A stretch of 64,000 nucleotides of DNA from Microbispora sp. H13382 (lineage in GTDB: Bacteria > Actinomycetota > Actinomycetes > Streptosporangiales > Streptosporangiaceae), in the NCBI RefSeq assembly GCF_014161445.1, contig NZ_JABBXA010000004.1, forward strand, positions 124,001 to 188,000. The letters are read 5' to 3'. The translations under genes were made by a program, and so were the position numbers. Below the pieces are notes generated by a model, which saw only the letters and a program-made list of their open reading frames with translations, was not told the origin of the DNA and did no database searches. This document shows positions 1-8,810 of this stretch, one piece after another. How positions within the stretch are numbered: position 1 is the first letter of the stretch; each line of letters opens with the position of its first letter.

Positions 1-1
1 G

Positions 2-304
2 GCGGGTGAGCAGTTCCAGGAGCTGCGCCGTCGCTACCGTTCCTGGGCCTTCCCCATGACCGTCGCCTTCCTGGCGTGGTATCTGCTCTATGTGGTGCTC
101 TCCGGGTTCGCCCGGGACTTCATGGGCGCCAAGTTGTTCGGCAACATCAACGTCGCCCTCGTCTTCGGCGTGCTGCAGTTCGTCTCGACGTTCCTGATCG
201 CCTGGGCGTACTCGCGGCACGCGGCGGCCAAGCTCGACCCGATCGCCGACGAGCTGCGCGGCGAGGCCGAGAGCCGCGACGAGATCGGGGAGGGCGCCAA
301 GTGA
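2..304 (+). CDS. DUF485 membrane protein (YjcH-like), 5' end outside window
   Basis: Small inner-membrane protein that usually precedes the acetate permease ActP; its exact role is unclear, probably assembly or activity of the symporter. The frame is open from base 2, so the true start lies upstream. An internal ATG at 56 gives an 82-residue product, but the residues before it (FQELRRRYRSWAFPMTVAF) belong to the conserved DUF485 N-terminus, so I read this as a gene truncated by the window edge. Two hydrophobic helices are visible (AFLAWYLLYVVLSGF and VALVFGVLQFVSTFLIAW). The stop codon overlaps the GTG start of the next gene (GTGA at 301-304), indicating translational coupling. Confidence 0.9.
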   Translation, partial: AGEQFQELRRRYRSWAFPMTVAFLAWYLLYVVLSGFARDFMGAKLFGNINVALVFGVLQFVSTFLIAWAYSRHAAAKLDPIADELRGEAESRDEIGEGAK

Positions 305-1911
305 GTCACGAGACGCTGTCCACGATCCTCTTCGTGGTCTTCGTTGCCGGTACGCTCGCCATCACGTTCTGGGCCAGCCGCAACACCAAGAGCGCGTCCG
401 ACTTCTACGCCGGCGGCCGATCGTTCAGCGGCCTGCAGAACGGCCTGGCGATCGGCGGCGACTACATGTCGGCCGCGTCGTTCCTCGGCATCGCCGGCAT
501 CATCGCGCTGTCGGGCTACGACGGCTTCCTCTACTCGATCGGCTTCCTCGTCGCCTGGCTGGTGGCGCTGCTGCTGGTCGCCGAGCTCATGCGCAACTCC
601 GGCAAGTACACGATGGCCGACGTGCTGGCGTTCCGGATGTCGCCGCGCCCGGTCCGTACGGCGGCCGGCGTGTCCACGATCGTCGTGAGCATCTTCTACC
701 TGCTCGCGCAGATGGTCGGCGCGGGCGCGCTCGTCGGCCTGCTGCTCGGCGTCCACTCCGAGGCCGGCAAGATCTGGACGATCATCGCGGTCGGCCTGCT
801 GATGATCATCTATGTCGTGTTCGGCGGCATGAAGGGCACCACCTGGGTGCAGATCGTCAAGGCCGTCATGCTGATGGTGGGCGCGGCGCTGATCACCCTG
901 CTCGTGCTCGGCAAGTTCGGCTTCAACCTGTCCGGGCTGCTCGGCGACGCCGCGAGCGCGAGCGGCAAGGGCGAGGCGTTCCTCAAGCCCGGTCTCAAGT
1001 ACGGCACCGACGCCCAGGGCGTCTGGGGCAAGATCGACCTCATCAGCCTCGGCCTGGCCCTGGTGCTCGGCACCGCCGGCCTGCCGCACGTCCTCATCCG
1101 CTTCTACACGGTGCCGACCGCCAGGGACGCCCGCAAGTCGGTCATGTGGGGCATCGGCATCATCGGCGTGTTCTACCTGCTGACGCTGGTGCTCGGCTTC
1201 GGCGCCGCGGCCGTGGTGGGCTCGAAGACGATCGCCGAGGCCGACAAGGCCGGCAACACGGCGGCCCCGCTGCTCGCCCAGAAGGTGGGCGAGGACCTCT
1301 TCGGCGATGTGGGCGGCACGGTCCTGCTCGCGGTCATCGCGGCGGTGGCGTTCGCCACGATCCTCGCGGTCGTCGCGGGCCTGACCCTCGCGTCCTCCTC
1401 CAGCTTCGCCCACGACCTGTACGCGCACGTGTTCAAGCGGGGCGGCGCCACCGAGCGCCAGGAGGTCGTGGTCGCCCGGATCGCCGCGTTCGTGATCGGC
1501 GCGGTCGCGATCGCGCTGAGCATCTTCGCCCAGTCGCTCAACGTGGCCTTCCTCGTCTCGCTGGCCTTCGCGGTCGCCGCGTCGGGCAACCTGCCGGCGA
1601 TCCTCTACAGCCTGTTCTGGAAGAGGTTCAACACGGCGGGCGCGGTCTCGGCCATCTACGGCGGCCTGGTCTCCGCCGTGGTGCTGGTGATCTTCTCGCC
1701 GGTCGTCTCCGGCGCGCCGACGTCGATGTTCCCCGACGCCGACTTCCACCTGATCCCGCTGTCGAACCCGGGCATCTTCTCGATCCCGATCGGCTTCCTG
1801 TGCGGCTACCTCGGCACGATCCTGAGCAAGGAGTACAACGCTCCGAAGTACGCGGAGATCGAGGTCCGCTCGCTGACCGGCCTCGGAGCCGAGAAGGCCA
1901 CGAGCCACTGA
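301..1911 (+). CDS. actP: Cation/acetate symporter, sodium:solute symporter family
   Basis: Secondary transporter importing acetate or related short carboxylates with a cation. The product is 536 residues, close to the roughly 550 of E. coli ActP, with about 13 hydrophobic segments. It carries the family N-terminal pattern FYAGGRSFSGLQNGLAIGGDYMSAASFLG and a GLPHVLIRFYTVPTARDARKS segment typical of ActP. The GTG at 301 overlaps the DUF485 stop codon, the conserved actinobacterial arrangement. A longer in-frame opening from base 76 is a codon-bias extension through the upstream gene and is rejected as the start. A large hairpin follows the stop. Confidence 0.93.
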   Translation: MSHETLSTILFVVFVAGTLAITFWASRNTKSASDFYAGGRSFSGLQNGLAIGGDYMSAASFLGIAGIIALSGYDGFLYSIGFLVAWLVALLLVAELMRNSGKYTMADVLAFRMSPRPVRTAAGVSTIVVSIFYLLAQMVGAGALVGLLLGVHSEAGKIWTIIAVGLLMIIYVVFGGMKGTTWVQIVKAVMLMVGAALITLLVLGKFGFNLSGLLGDAASASGKGEAFLKPGLKYGTDAQGVWGKIDLISLGLALVLGTAGLPHVLIRFYTVPTARDARKSVMWGIGIIGVFYLLTLVLGFGAAAVVGSKTIAEADKAGNTAAPLLAQKVGEDLFGDVGGTVLLAVIAAVAFATILAVVAGLTLASSSSFAHDLYAHVFKRGGATERQEVVVARIAAFVIGAVAIALSIFAQSLNVAFLVSLAFAVAASGNLPAILYSLFWKRFNTAGAVSAIYGGLVSAVVLVIFSPVVSGAPTSMFPDADFHLIPLSNPGIFSIPIGFLCGYLGTILSKEYNAPKYAEIEVRSLTGLGAEKATSH

Positions 1912-1984
1912 CACCGGTTCCCGGCCGTACGTCGCCGGCCTCCCGGCGGTGCCACCCACCGCCGCCGGGGCCGGCACCCCCACA

Positions 1985-2035
1985 CGCCCGGCCGCGCGCG
2001 CTGCGCCACCCACCGCAGCGAGGCGCGGCCGGGCG
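1985..2035 (+). terminator. GC-rich hairpin after actP
   Basis: A perfect 13-bp inverted repeat (CGCCCGGCCGCGC at 1985-1997 and its complement at 2023-2035) encloses a second short stem (GCTGCG/CGCAGC, 2000-2019). There is no U-tract, as is common for actinobacterial terminators. It sits 70 bases after the actP stop. Confidence 0.65.
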
Positions 2036-2097
2036 TATGCGTGCCCTGTCCCTCGCGTCATGGTGTTGGGGCACCCGCTCTGGTTATGGTTCGGTCC

Positions 2098-2703
2098 GTG
2101 GACAGCCCTCTCCAGACGGCCAAGGCGTGGTCGCGTTCGCGCTCGCGGAGAGGGATGCGGCCGCCCGACGGCGACGCCCGCACCCGCATCCTCGACGCCG
2201 CCGAGGAACTGTTCGCGGGCGGCGGCTACGAGGCCACGCCGACCGCGCGCATCGCCGAACTGGCCGGCGTGCCCAAGGGCCTGGTCTTCCACTACTTCCC
2301 CCGCAAGATCGACGTACTGATCTCGCTGGTGGACGAGCGCACCGTGGTGGTCGAGGAGGAGGTCGAGGCGGTCCCCGGCGACGCGGCGGGCGCGCTGTCG
2401 CGGCTCGCCCGCAGGCTGCCGCTGCGGGCGTCCCCCGCGATGCGGCGCATCCTGTTCCGGGAGGCCGACACCCACCTGTCCGTACGGGAGCGGCTCGGCC
2501 GTCTCAACGCCGAGATCATCCGCCGGGCCAGGTTCGCCCTGGAGCTCGCCCTGCCGGGCGGGCGTGGGGACGCCGCACGGCTGGAGGCCGCCGCCGCGAC
2601 CTTCGCCGCGGTCCTGCTCTACCAGGAGAGCATCTGCCTGCTCACCGGCCACCACATCGACCCCGACGCGGTCGCGGAGCTGATCGCCCACGCCCTGCAC
2701 TGA
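2098..2703 (+). CDS. TetR family transcriptional regulator
   Basis: One-component repressor: an N-terminal TetR helix-turn-helix and a C-terminal ligand pocket. The HTH is clear (TRILDAAEELFAGGGYEATPTARIAELAGVPKGLVFHYFPRKIDVL). I place the start at GTG 2098 because a TATGGT box (2085-2090) ends seven bases before it, the leaderless pattern seen repeatedly here. ATG 2155, with GGAG four bases upstream, gives a 182-residue protein and is a good alternative; a further GTG lies at 2041. The C-terminal domain cannot be assigned a ligand. Neighbours are not obviously targets: ActP is terminated upstream and the acyltransferase downstream is convergent. Confidence 0.88.
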   Translation: MDSPLQTAKAWSRSRSRRGMRPPDGDARTRILDAAEELFAGGGYEATPTARIAELAGVPKGLVFHYFPRKIDVLISLVDERTVVVEEEVEAVPGDAAGALSRLARRLPLRASPAMRRILFREADTHLSVRERLGRLNAEIIRRARFALELALPGGRGDAARLEAAAATFAAVLLYQESICLLTGHHIDPDAVAELIAHALH

Positions 2704-2728
2704 CCGGAGCAGGGCCGTCCGCCGGGGG

Positions 2729-4276
2729 TCAGGCGGGCACCATCTCCTGCCGCTCCTCCCGGGGCCGCACGGGCACCGCGTCCTCTTGGCGGGCCACGTC
2801 GTGCGGGGAGTCGTCGAGCAGGGCCAGGAGCTCGTCCATCGCCTCGCGCAGGTGGTCGACCACGCTCCAGACGTCCGGCAGCCGGGTGGGGCAGGCGACG
2901 ACGCCGATGTCCAGCCGGCCGTCGTAGGAGGCGCAGGTGATGCTGAGCCCCCCGGTGGCGTCGGTGACCACCGACAGCGGGTGGTAGGACAGCATCCGGG
3001 CGCCGCAGAGATACAAGGGCAGGCGGGGACCGGGCACGTTCGACACGATGAGGTTCACTCCCGCCCCCGCGACGCCCGCGAGGCGGAACACCACCGGCGT
3101 TGCCAGCGCCGCGAAGGCGTTCGGCACCATCGCGCACACGTCGTCCAGCCAGGTGCGGTGGGACACGGCGAAGCGCCGCTTGGCGGCGGCCAGCGCGGCG
3201 CGTACGGCCGTCAGCCGCTCCCTGGGGCAGGCGACATCGGTGGCCAGCGGCGTGACCATCGCCGAGATGCGGTTGCCGACCCGCCCGGCGTCACGGGACG
3301 ACCCGTCCGCGTCCGGCGTACGCGGCCGCAACGCCACCGGTACGGCGGCCATCAGCGGCCGGTCGGGCAGCGCGTCGTGGGCGACCAGCCAACGCCGCAG
3401 CGCCGAGGCGCACAGCGTCATCACCACGTCGTTCGGGCCCATGCCGAAGGCCCTGGCCACTCTCCTGACCTCCGCCAGCGGCACGGAGCCGAAGGCGACC
3501 TCCCGCATGCCGGAGATCGGGCCGTTGAACGGCGTGCGCGGCGCGACCAGCGGCGGCGTCTCGGGCAGCGGGCGCGAGTCGCCCGCGATCGCACGGGCGA
3601 CCTGGGCGACGAGCCGGGCGTCGGGCAGCGCCGCGACCACCGGGATCGTGTCCAGGTCCGCGGCGGCACGGGCGAGCGAGCACAGTGTCTCCACCGGCTG
3701 GACGATCGACCGGGCGACCGCCCCGGCGAGCATCGTGAGGAGGCTGGGCGGCCCCGGCGGCGCCGGGGCGGGAGGGACGTCCACCTTGCGCGGCCGCGGC
3801 GACGGGTCGAGCAGCGCGGTCAGGATCTCCGAGCCCGACACGCCGTCGATCGCGCAGTGGTGCACCTTCATGTACAGGGCGCAACGGCCGCCCGCCAGGC
3901 CGTGGATGAGGTGCGCCTCCCACAGCGGCCGTCCGCGGTCGAGCCGCCGCGCGTGGACGCCCGCCACGTACGCCGCCAGTTCCCGCTCCCCGCCGGGCGC
4001 CGGAAGGGTGGCCTCGTGCACGTGGGCGTCGAGGTCCACGTCCGGGTCGTCGAGCCAGTACGGCCGGTCGAGCCCGAAGGGCACGTCGGCGAGCAGCATC
4101 CGCAGCGGCGGGGCGAGATGCAGCCGCTCCCGCAGCAGGGCGAGCAGCGCCTCCCTGGTCAGGGCGCCGGAGGGCGAGGTGGACGGGTCGAGCACGGCGA
4201 CACCCGCCACATGGGCCGCGGTCGTCGCCGACTCCACGCTCAGGAACTGCGCGTCGAGTGCCGTCAACTGGCGCAT
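2729..4276 (-). CDS. Wax ester synthase / diacylglycerol acyltransferase (WS/DGAT)
   Basis: Transfers acyl groups from acyl-CoA to fatty alcohol or diacylglycerol, making wax esters or triacylglycerol storage lipid at the membrane. The 515-residue length is normal for the family. The catalytic motif HHxxxDG is present near residue 138 (KVHHCAIDGVSG), as are the N-terminal LTALDAQFLSVE and the later NLIVSNVPGP block. The start chosen is the ATG giving MRQLTALDAQF, with a GGAAGGA ribosome site nine bases upstream; the frame is open further 5' but that part lacks family similarity. The gene is convergent with the TetR gene and separated from polX by a strong hairpin. Confidence 0.93.
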   Translation of the reverse strand: MRQLTALDAQFLSVESATTAAHVAGVAVLDPSTSPSGALTREALLALLRERLHLAPPLRMLLADVPFGLDRPYWLDDPDVDLDAHVHEATLPAPGGERELAAYVAGVHARRLDRGRPLWEAHLIHGLAGGRCALYMKVHHCAIDGVSGSEILTALLDPSPRPRKVDVPPAPAPPGPPSLLTMLAGAVARSIVQPVETLCSLARAAADLDTIPVVAALPDARLVAQVARAIAGDSRPLPETPPLVAPRTPFNGPISGMREVAFGSVPLAEVRRVARAFGMGPNDVVMTLCASALRRWLVAHDALPDRPLMAAVPVALRPRTPDADGSSRDAGRVGNRISAMVTPLATDVACPRERLTAVRAALAAAKRRFAVSHRTWLDDVCAMVPNAFAALATPVVFRLAGVAGAGVNLIVSNVPGPRLPLYLCGARMLSYHPLSVVTDATGGLSITCASYDGRLDIGVVACPTRLPDVWSVVDHLREAMDELLALLDDSPHDVARQEDAVPVRPREERQEMVPA

Positions 4277-4551
4277 CTCGTCATCCTTCCGCTCACGCCG
4301 CCCGATCCGCCGCCGGTCCGTCGCCCCGGCGCCGGTCGTCGCCCGGCTCCGGTCCGCCCGGGCGTCGTCGGCCGGCAGTCCTCGCACCCGCGGCGAGTCC
4401 CCGGCGCCCGACGATCACCCGTTCACGCACCGCGACCATCATCGCGGCGCGGAGTTACCGGCGCATTTCTCCCACGTGCCGCCCGGGGATGTTCAGGCGC
4501 GCCCGTGACCTGCGCGAGGAAATCCGGGCGCCGCGAGCGGGCAGGCCGCGC
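4277..4551. other. Intergenic region upstream of the WS/DGAT gene
   Basis: About 275 bases lie between the WS/DGAT start and the polX terminator. They should hold the WS/DGAT promoter, but I could not pick a convincing -35/-10 pair. No small gene or repeat is evident. Confidence 0.5.
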
Positions 4552-4578
4552 CGCGCCCCGGCCGCCGGCCGGGGCGCG
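4552..4578 (-). terminator. Hairpin after polX
   Basis: Perfect 12-bp stem (CGCGCCCCGGCC and its complement) with a three-base loop, starting eight bases beyond the polX stop on the minus strand. Stable and GC-only, with no U-tract. Confidence 0.75.
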
Positions 4579-4585
4579 TGAGGGG

Positions 4586-6271
4586 TCAAGCCCTGCCCAG
4601 GTGGGCCAGCAGGCGATCGAGGGGCCAGGTGTTGACCACGTCGTCCGGGGTGAGCCAGGCCCGCTGCGCGATGCCCACGCCGAACCTCTGGTGGGCCAGG
4701 TGGGGAATGGCGTGGGAGTCGCTGTCGATCGAGAACTTCACCCCGTGGTGGCGCGCGAGCCGCACGAGGTCGGAGGGCAGGTCGGCGCGGTCGGGGTAGG
4801 AGTCGATCTCCATGATCGTGCCGGTCCTGGCGGCGGCGCGGAACACCGCATCCCAGTCCGCGTCCACCGGCGGCCGCTTGCCGATCTTCCGGGTCGTGGG
4901 GTGACCGATGACGTGGACGTGCGGGTTCTCACACGCCGCGATGAAGCGGCGGGTCATCTCCTCCCGCGACTGGGTGAAGTGCGAGTGCACCGACGCGACG
5001 CAGACGTCGAAGCCGGCCAGCACCTCGGCCGGCCAGTCGACCGAGCCGTCCGGGGCGATGTTCAGCTCGCTGCCGTGCAGCAGCCGCATGTCCCGGTAGC
5101 TCTTCTGCAGCTCGGCGATGCGGGCACGCTGGGCGAGGGCCTTGTCGAGGGTCATCCGCTGCATGACCAGGTCGGGCGCGTGGTCGGTCACCGCGTAGTA
5201 GGAGTAGCCGCGCATCGCGGCGGCGGCGACCATGTCCTCCAGCGAGGCGATCCCGTCGGTCAGGTCGGTGTGCGTGTGCAGGTCGCCCCGCAGGTCGTGC
5301 AGCTCGACCAGGCGCGGCAGCTCGCCCCGCAGCGCGGCCTCCACCTCGCCGCCGTCCTCGCGCAGCGCGGGAGGCACCCACTGCATGCCGAGCGCCTGGT
5401 AGATCTCCTCCTCGGTCTCCGAGGCGATGAGGCGGTCGCCGTCGAACAGGCCGTACTCCGAGAGCTTCCAGCCTTTCTTGACCGCCATCTCCCGGATGCG
5501 GACGTTGTGCTCCTTGCTGCCGGTGAAGTAGACCATCGCCGCGCCCCACGACTCGGCGGGGACCAGCCGCAGGTCGACCTGGAGGCCGCGGTCGCTCCTG
5601 ACCGAGGTCTTCCGCTCGCCCTTCGCGATGACTTCGGTGACGTACGGCTGCCGCGCGAACAGCTCCATCAGGGCGGGGTCGCCGACGGCGAGGATGTCGA
5701 TGTCGCCGATCGTCTCGCTCATCCGGCGCAGCGACCCGGCGAAGGCGATCCGGTCGGCGGGCAGCGAGGCGATGACCCGCTCGGCCAGATCGGTGGCGAC
5801 GCCGAGGTGGACCCGGTCGCCCGAGCGCTCCATGTGCTCGATGCCTTTGAGCAGGTTCTCCTCGGTCTTGGCGCCGAAGCCGCGCAGGCCGTTCAGACGG
5901 CCGGCCCGGATCGCGTCGGCCAGCGCGGCGGGGGAGTCGATGCCGAGCTCCTGGAACAGGAACAGCGCCTTCTTCGGGCCGAGCGAGGGAATCCGGGTCA
6001 GCATGCGCACCCCCTCGGGCACCCGGCCGCGCAGGTCGTCGAGCTGGCGGAAGCTGCCGCGCTCCAGGAACTCCTCGATCTTCTTGGCGATGGCCTCGCC
6101 CACGCCGGGGATCGACCGCAGAGTCTCCCTGGTGAGATCCTCGGGGAATCCCGCGATGGACTTGGCCGCCCTCTGGTAGCTGCGCACGCGGAAGGCGTCC
6201 CCGCCGTTCAGCGCGAAGAGCTCGGCATACTCCTGCAGCGCCGCGGCCGCCTCGTCATTGGCCCGTCCCAT
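4586..6271 (-). CDS. polX: DNA polymerase/3'-5' exonuclease PolX
   Basis: Family X repair polymerase acting in base-excision gap filling, with a C-terminal PHP phosphoesterase. The 561 residues match the usual 560-580. In order: 8-kDa HhH domain (NDEAAAALQEYAELFALNGG; IPGVGEAIAKKIEEFL), thumb/HhH (IPSLGPKKALFLFQELGI), nucleotidyltransferase motif FAGSLRRMSETIGDIDILAV with the catalytic Asp pair, then PHP (GDLHTHTDLTDGIASLEDM) with downstream His residues (HSHFTQ, IDSDSHAIPH). A TACCCT box ends seven bases before the ATG and overlaps the last codons of the upstream esterase gene, so polX probably has its own leaderless promoter as well as possible read-through; the esterase stop is five bases away. 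Confidence 0.95.
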   Translation of the reverse strand: MGRANDEAAAALQEYAELFALNGGDAFRVRSYQRAAKSIAGFPEDLTRETLRSIPGVGEAIAKKIEEFLERGSFRQLDDLRGRVPEGVRMLTRIPSLGPKKALFLFQELGIDSPAALADAIRAGRLNGLRGFGAKTEENLLKGIEHMERSGDRVHLGVATDLAERVIASLPADRIAFAGSLRRMSETIGDIDILAVGDPALMELFARQPYVTEVIAKGERKTSVRSDRGLQVDLRLVPAESWGAAMVYFTGSKEHNVRIREMAVKKGWKLSEYGLFDGDRLIASETEEEIYQALGMQWVPPALREDGGEVEAALRGELPRLVELHDLRGDLHTHTDLTDGIASLEDMVAAAAMRGYSYYAVTDHAPDLVMQRMTLDKALAQRARIAELQKSYRDMRLLHGSELNIAPDGSVDWPAEVLAGFDVCVASVHSHFTQSREEMTRRFIAACENPHVHVIGHPTTRKIGKRPPVDADWDAVFRAAARTGTIMEIDSYPDRADLPSDLVRLARHHGVKFSIDSDSHAIPHLAHQRFGVGIAQRAWLTPDDVVNTWPLDRLLAHLGRA

Positions 6272-6276
6272 GCGTC

Positions 6277-7224
6277 TCAGGGTAGAAGAAACGGCAGCGC
6301 TCGTTCGAACGAACGCATCCAGTACGGCCAGGTGTGGGTGCCGTTTCCGTAGAAATCCGTCGTCACCTTCACCCCGGCCTTCTCCGCGGCCCTGGCGAAG
6401 TTCAGGTTCTGCCGCATGATCGCGGCCTCGGTGTGATCGGTCGTTCCGCCGCTCTGACGTCCCGGGTCCAGCGGGCCGGGCTCGCCGTCGCCGGAGGACG
6501 CGTAGAGGCGCAGGCCCTTCAGCCGCCCGGCGAGGTCGGCGGGATTGTGCTCCGGCCAGGCGCTCGGGTCGCCCCACAGGTCCTCGGTGTCCACGCCGTT
6601 GTCCGCCATGAACGACCGGTATCCGGGGACGTCGTCGCGAATGTCGAGCACCCCGGAGAACGACGCCGCGGCCTCGAACACACCGGGATGCCGGGCGGCG
6701 TAGACGAACGCGCCGTATCCGCCCATGGAGAAACCGGCCACCGCGCGGCGCGTGCCGGCGCCGTACCGCGGCTCGACCAGGCGGGGCACCTCGGTCATGT
6801 GGAACGTCTCCCAGCCGGGGCCGTCGCGCCAGTCGGCGTACCAGCCCATCGAACCGCCCTCGGGGACGATGACGACGGCGTCGAGGCGGGCGGTCAGCCG
6901 GGCCGTCTCGCCCGTCCGCAGCCAGTCCCAGGCGCCGCCGGCGCAGCAGCCGTGCAGCAGGTAAAGCACGCGCCAGCCGGTGGAACCCGGTTTCCAGCCG
7001 GCGGGCTTCAGCACCCACACGGAGCGCAGCCCGCCCGTGGCCGGGGAGTCGATCACGAGTTTGTCCGTCCGCCCGTCCACGGCCTCCTGCGAGACGACCT
7101 TGGCCAAAGCCGCGGCCGCGGAACGGACGGGCGGCGGCGCCGCGGACTCGGCGGTGCCCTGGCACCCGGTCACCATGACGACGAGCACGAGCCACGTCAG
7201 GATCTTCTTCACGGGGAGCTGCAT
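6277..7224 (-). CDS. Lipoprotein esterase, esterase D / FrmB-like alpha/beta hydrolase
   Basis: Predicted extracytoplasmic acyl-ester hydrolase anchored by lipid. The N-terminus is a lipoprotein signal (MQLPVKKILTWLVLVVMVTGC, lipobox VTGC, Cys21). The hydrolase core shows the nucleophile elbow GFSMGGYGAF and a C-terminal GTHTWPYW that supplies the His; the overall pattern (LYLLHGCCAGGAWDW, WYADWRDGPGWETF) matches the antigen-85/FrmB esterase group. At 315 residues it is typical. The start is the ATG giving the signal peptide; upstream codons in the same frame are not family-like. It sits between a GNAT gene and polX on the same strand, with gaps of 10 and 5 bases. Confidence 0.85.
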   Translation of the reverse strand: MQLPVKKILTWLVLVVMVTGCQGTAESAAPPPVRSAAAALAKVVSQEAVDGRTDKLVIDSPATGGLRSVWVLKPAGWKPGSTGWRVLYLLHGCCAGGAWDWLRTGETARLTARLDAVVIVPEGGSMGWYADWRDGPGWETFHMTEVPRLVEPRYGAGTRRAVAGFSMGGYGAFVYAARHPGVFEAAASFSGVLDIRDDVPGYRSFMADNGVDTEDLWGDPSAWPEHNPADLAGRLKGLRLYASSGDGEPGPLDPGRQSGGTTDHTEAAIMRQNLNFARAAEKAGVKVTTDFYGNGTHTWPYWMRSFERALPFLLP

Positions 7225-7234
7225 TTCATACCGA

Positions 7235-7783
7235 TCACCCGCCGTCAACCCCGGAGAAGGGTGCCGCGTAGGCGAAGAGCCCACGAGGCGGCGGCACCGG
7301 TCCATCGAACACCCGGACCTGGAAGAACTTCCCCCACTTCGGCTCGGGGGCCGTCACACCGTACGTCTCCGAGTGCTGGAAGCCGAACCGCGAGTAGTAC
7401 GCGGGGTCGCCGAGCAGCGCGACCAGCGGCTCCCCGAGCGCCTCGGCCGCGCCGAGCACGGCGTGCACGAGCGCCGAGCCCACGCCCCGCCGCTGATGGG
7501 CGGGGTGCACGGCCAGGGGGCCGAGCCCGAGCACGGGCACGGTCCCCACGTGGGCCCTCGTGCAGACGACGTGACCCGCGATCCCGCCGTCCGGCGCCGG
7601 CGCGACGAGCGACAGCTCCGGCAGCCAGCCGGGATCGGCGCGCAGTTCGTCGAGCAACGTCACCTCGACCGGCAGCCCGCCCGCCCGGCCGGGGCCGCGG
7701 GCCGCCTCGTAGGGGGCGAAGGCGGCGGCGACCACCGCGCGGACGGCCTCGACGTCGCCGGGGTTCTCTCGTCTGATCAGCAT
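7235..7783 (-). CDS. GNAT family N-acetyltransferase
   Basis: Acetyl-CoA dependent acetyltransferase of 182 residues. The acetyl-CoA binding motif A is visible as LGPLAVHPAHQRRGVGSALVHAVLGAAEALG, followed by ALLGDPAYYSRFGFQ, a sequence typical of the YhbS-like GNAT subgroup. The substrate cannot be predicted. The start MLIRRENPGDVEAVR fits the family; no strong ribosome site is seen. First gene of the minus-strand group GNAT-esterase-polX. Confidence 0.88.
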   Translation of the reverse strand: MLIRRENPGDVEAVRAVVAAAFAPYEAARGPGRAGGLPVEVTLLDELRADPGWLPELSLVAPAPDGGIAGHVVCTRAHVGTVPVLGLGPLAVHPAHQRRGVGSALVHAVLGAAEALGEPLVALLGDPAYYSRFGFQHSETYGVTAPEPKWGKFFQVRVFDGPVPPPRGLFAYAAPFSGVDGG

Positions 7784-7838
7784 CCGGCCAGCCTGCCGCC
7801 CCGGCTCGCCTTCCGGCAACGTACGCCGCCGGGGACCG

Positions 7839-8810
7839 TCACGTCATCCCGCACAGATGGCGGTGATCACGTGGTGACATCCCGTAGGCGGCGCGGAAGG
7901 CGCGGCTGAATGTCGTCGCATCGGCGAAGCCCCAGCGGGCGGCGACGGCGTTGATGGAGCGGGAACGCTGCCGGGGATCGGCGAGATCGCGGTGACATTG
8001 TTCGAGGCGGCAGCGGCGGATCCAGGCCGCCACGGTCACGCCCTGGTGCTGGAAGAGCTTGTACAGGTGCCGGACGGATATCTGGTGTGCCGCGGCGATC
8101 GTCTCAGGGGTGAGGCCCGGGTCGCCGAGTCGCTGCCGGATGAAGTCGTGGATCGACGACAGCAGGGCCTGCCGCCGCGACTCGGGTGACAGCAGGGCCG
8201 TGGCCTCGATCCGGTCGGCGTAGGCGGCCGCGATCAGGTCGAGGGTGACGGCGGCCACCGCCGGCGAATCGCGAGTTGTGAGCCCTTCGGCGTTTTCCGC
8301 CAGGTGCCTGAGATGCCCGGCCAGGACGCCGGTGATGCCGGGCCGGACGGGAAGCGGCGCGGCGGCGAGCTGCCCGACCATGTCGGACCGCAGACCGAGC
8401 GCGACTCGGGGGAACTGGACGAGCAGCGACTTGGCCGGGTCGTCGTCGGTTCCTCGCCACCCTTCGTACGGGCGGGAGGAATCGACGAGGAGGAAATGTC
8501 CGGCCTGGACCGTGACGTTCCGACCCGCCTGACTCAAGCCGCAGGCGCCCTGGAGGAGAAGATGCAGCTGGAAAACCTCCGGATCCGACTGCCGGATGAG
8601 CTTCGAAGGCCGGTTCGCCCGCAGCGTGTTGTGGCTCATCACCGAGAACTGCAACCCGCCGAGGTCGAACACCCGCGCCGACGCGTTGAAGCGCGCGGGG
8701 TGGTCTGTGGCCAGCCAGCTGTGCACATGTGCCCGTGACATGACGTCGTACCAGGAGGGAAACCGATCCCGGACAGCCAGATCTTCGGTGCTCCATTCCA
8801 GAATCTGCAT
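7839..8810 (-). CDS. AraC family transcriptional regulator
   Basis: Regulator with an N-terminal cupin-like AraC-binding domain (residues about 20-190) and a C-terminal AraC double HTH (about 215-320; ETIAAAHQISVRHLYKLFQHQGVTVAAWIRRCRLEQCHRDL and ARWGFADATTFSRAFRAAYGMSPRDHR). The 323 residues are typical of the AraC_binding_2/HTH_18 type common in actinomycetes. GAGGGA lies upstream of the ATG. It is divergent from the large RHS gene across about 300 bases; no regulatory link is demonstrated. Confidence 0.93.
   Translation of the reverse strand: MQILEWSTEDLAVRDRFPSWYDVMSRAHVHSWLATDHPARFNASARVFDLGGLQFSVMSHNTLRANRPSKLIRQSDPEVFQLHLLLQGACGLSQAGRNVTVQAGHFLLVDSSRPYEGWRGTDDDPAKSLLVQFPRVALGLRSDMVGQLAAAPLPVRPGITGVLAGHLRHLAENAEGLTTRDSPAVAAVTLDLIAAAYADRIEATALLSPESRRQALLSSIHDFIRQRLGDPGLTPETIAAAHQISVRHLYKLFQHQGVTVAAWIRRCRLEQCHRDLADPRQRSRSINAVAARWGFADATTFSRAFRAAYGMSPRDHRHLCGMT

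Noticed and set aside
88..2700. Minus-strand open frame of 870 codons opposite actP and the TetR gene
   Set aside because: Composition is Arg/Gly/Asp/Gln-rich with no domain; it mirrors real genes on the plus strand and arises from high third-position GC.
2786..6352. Plus-strand open frame of 1188 codons
   Set aside because: Antisense shadow of the WS/DGAT and polX genes, whose motifs are unmistakable on the minus strand.
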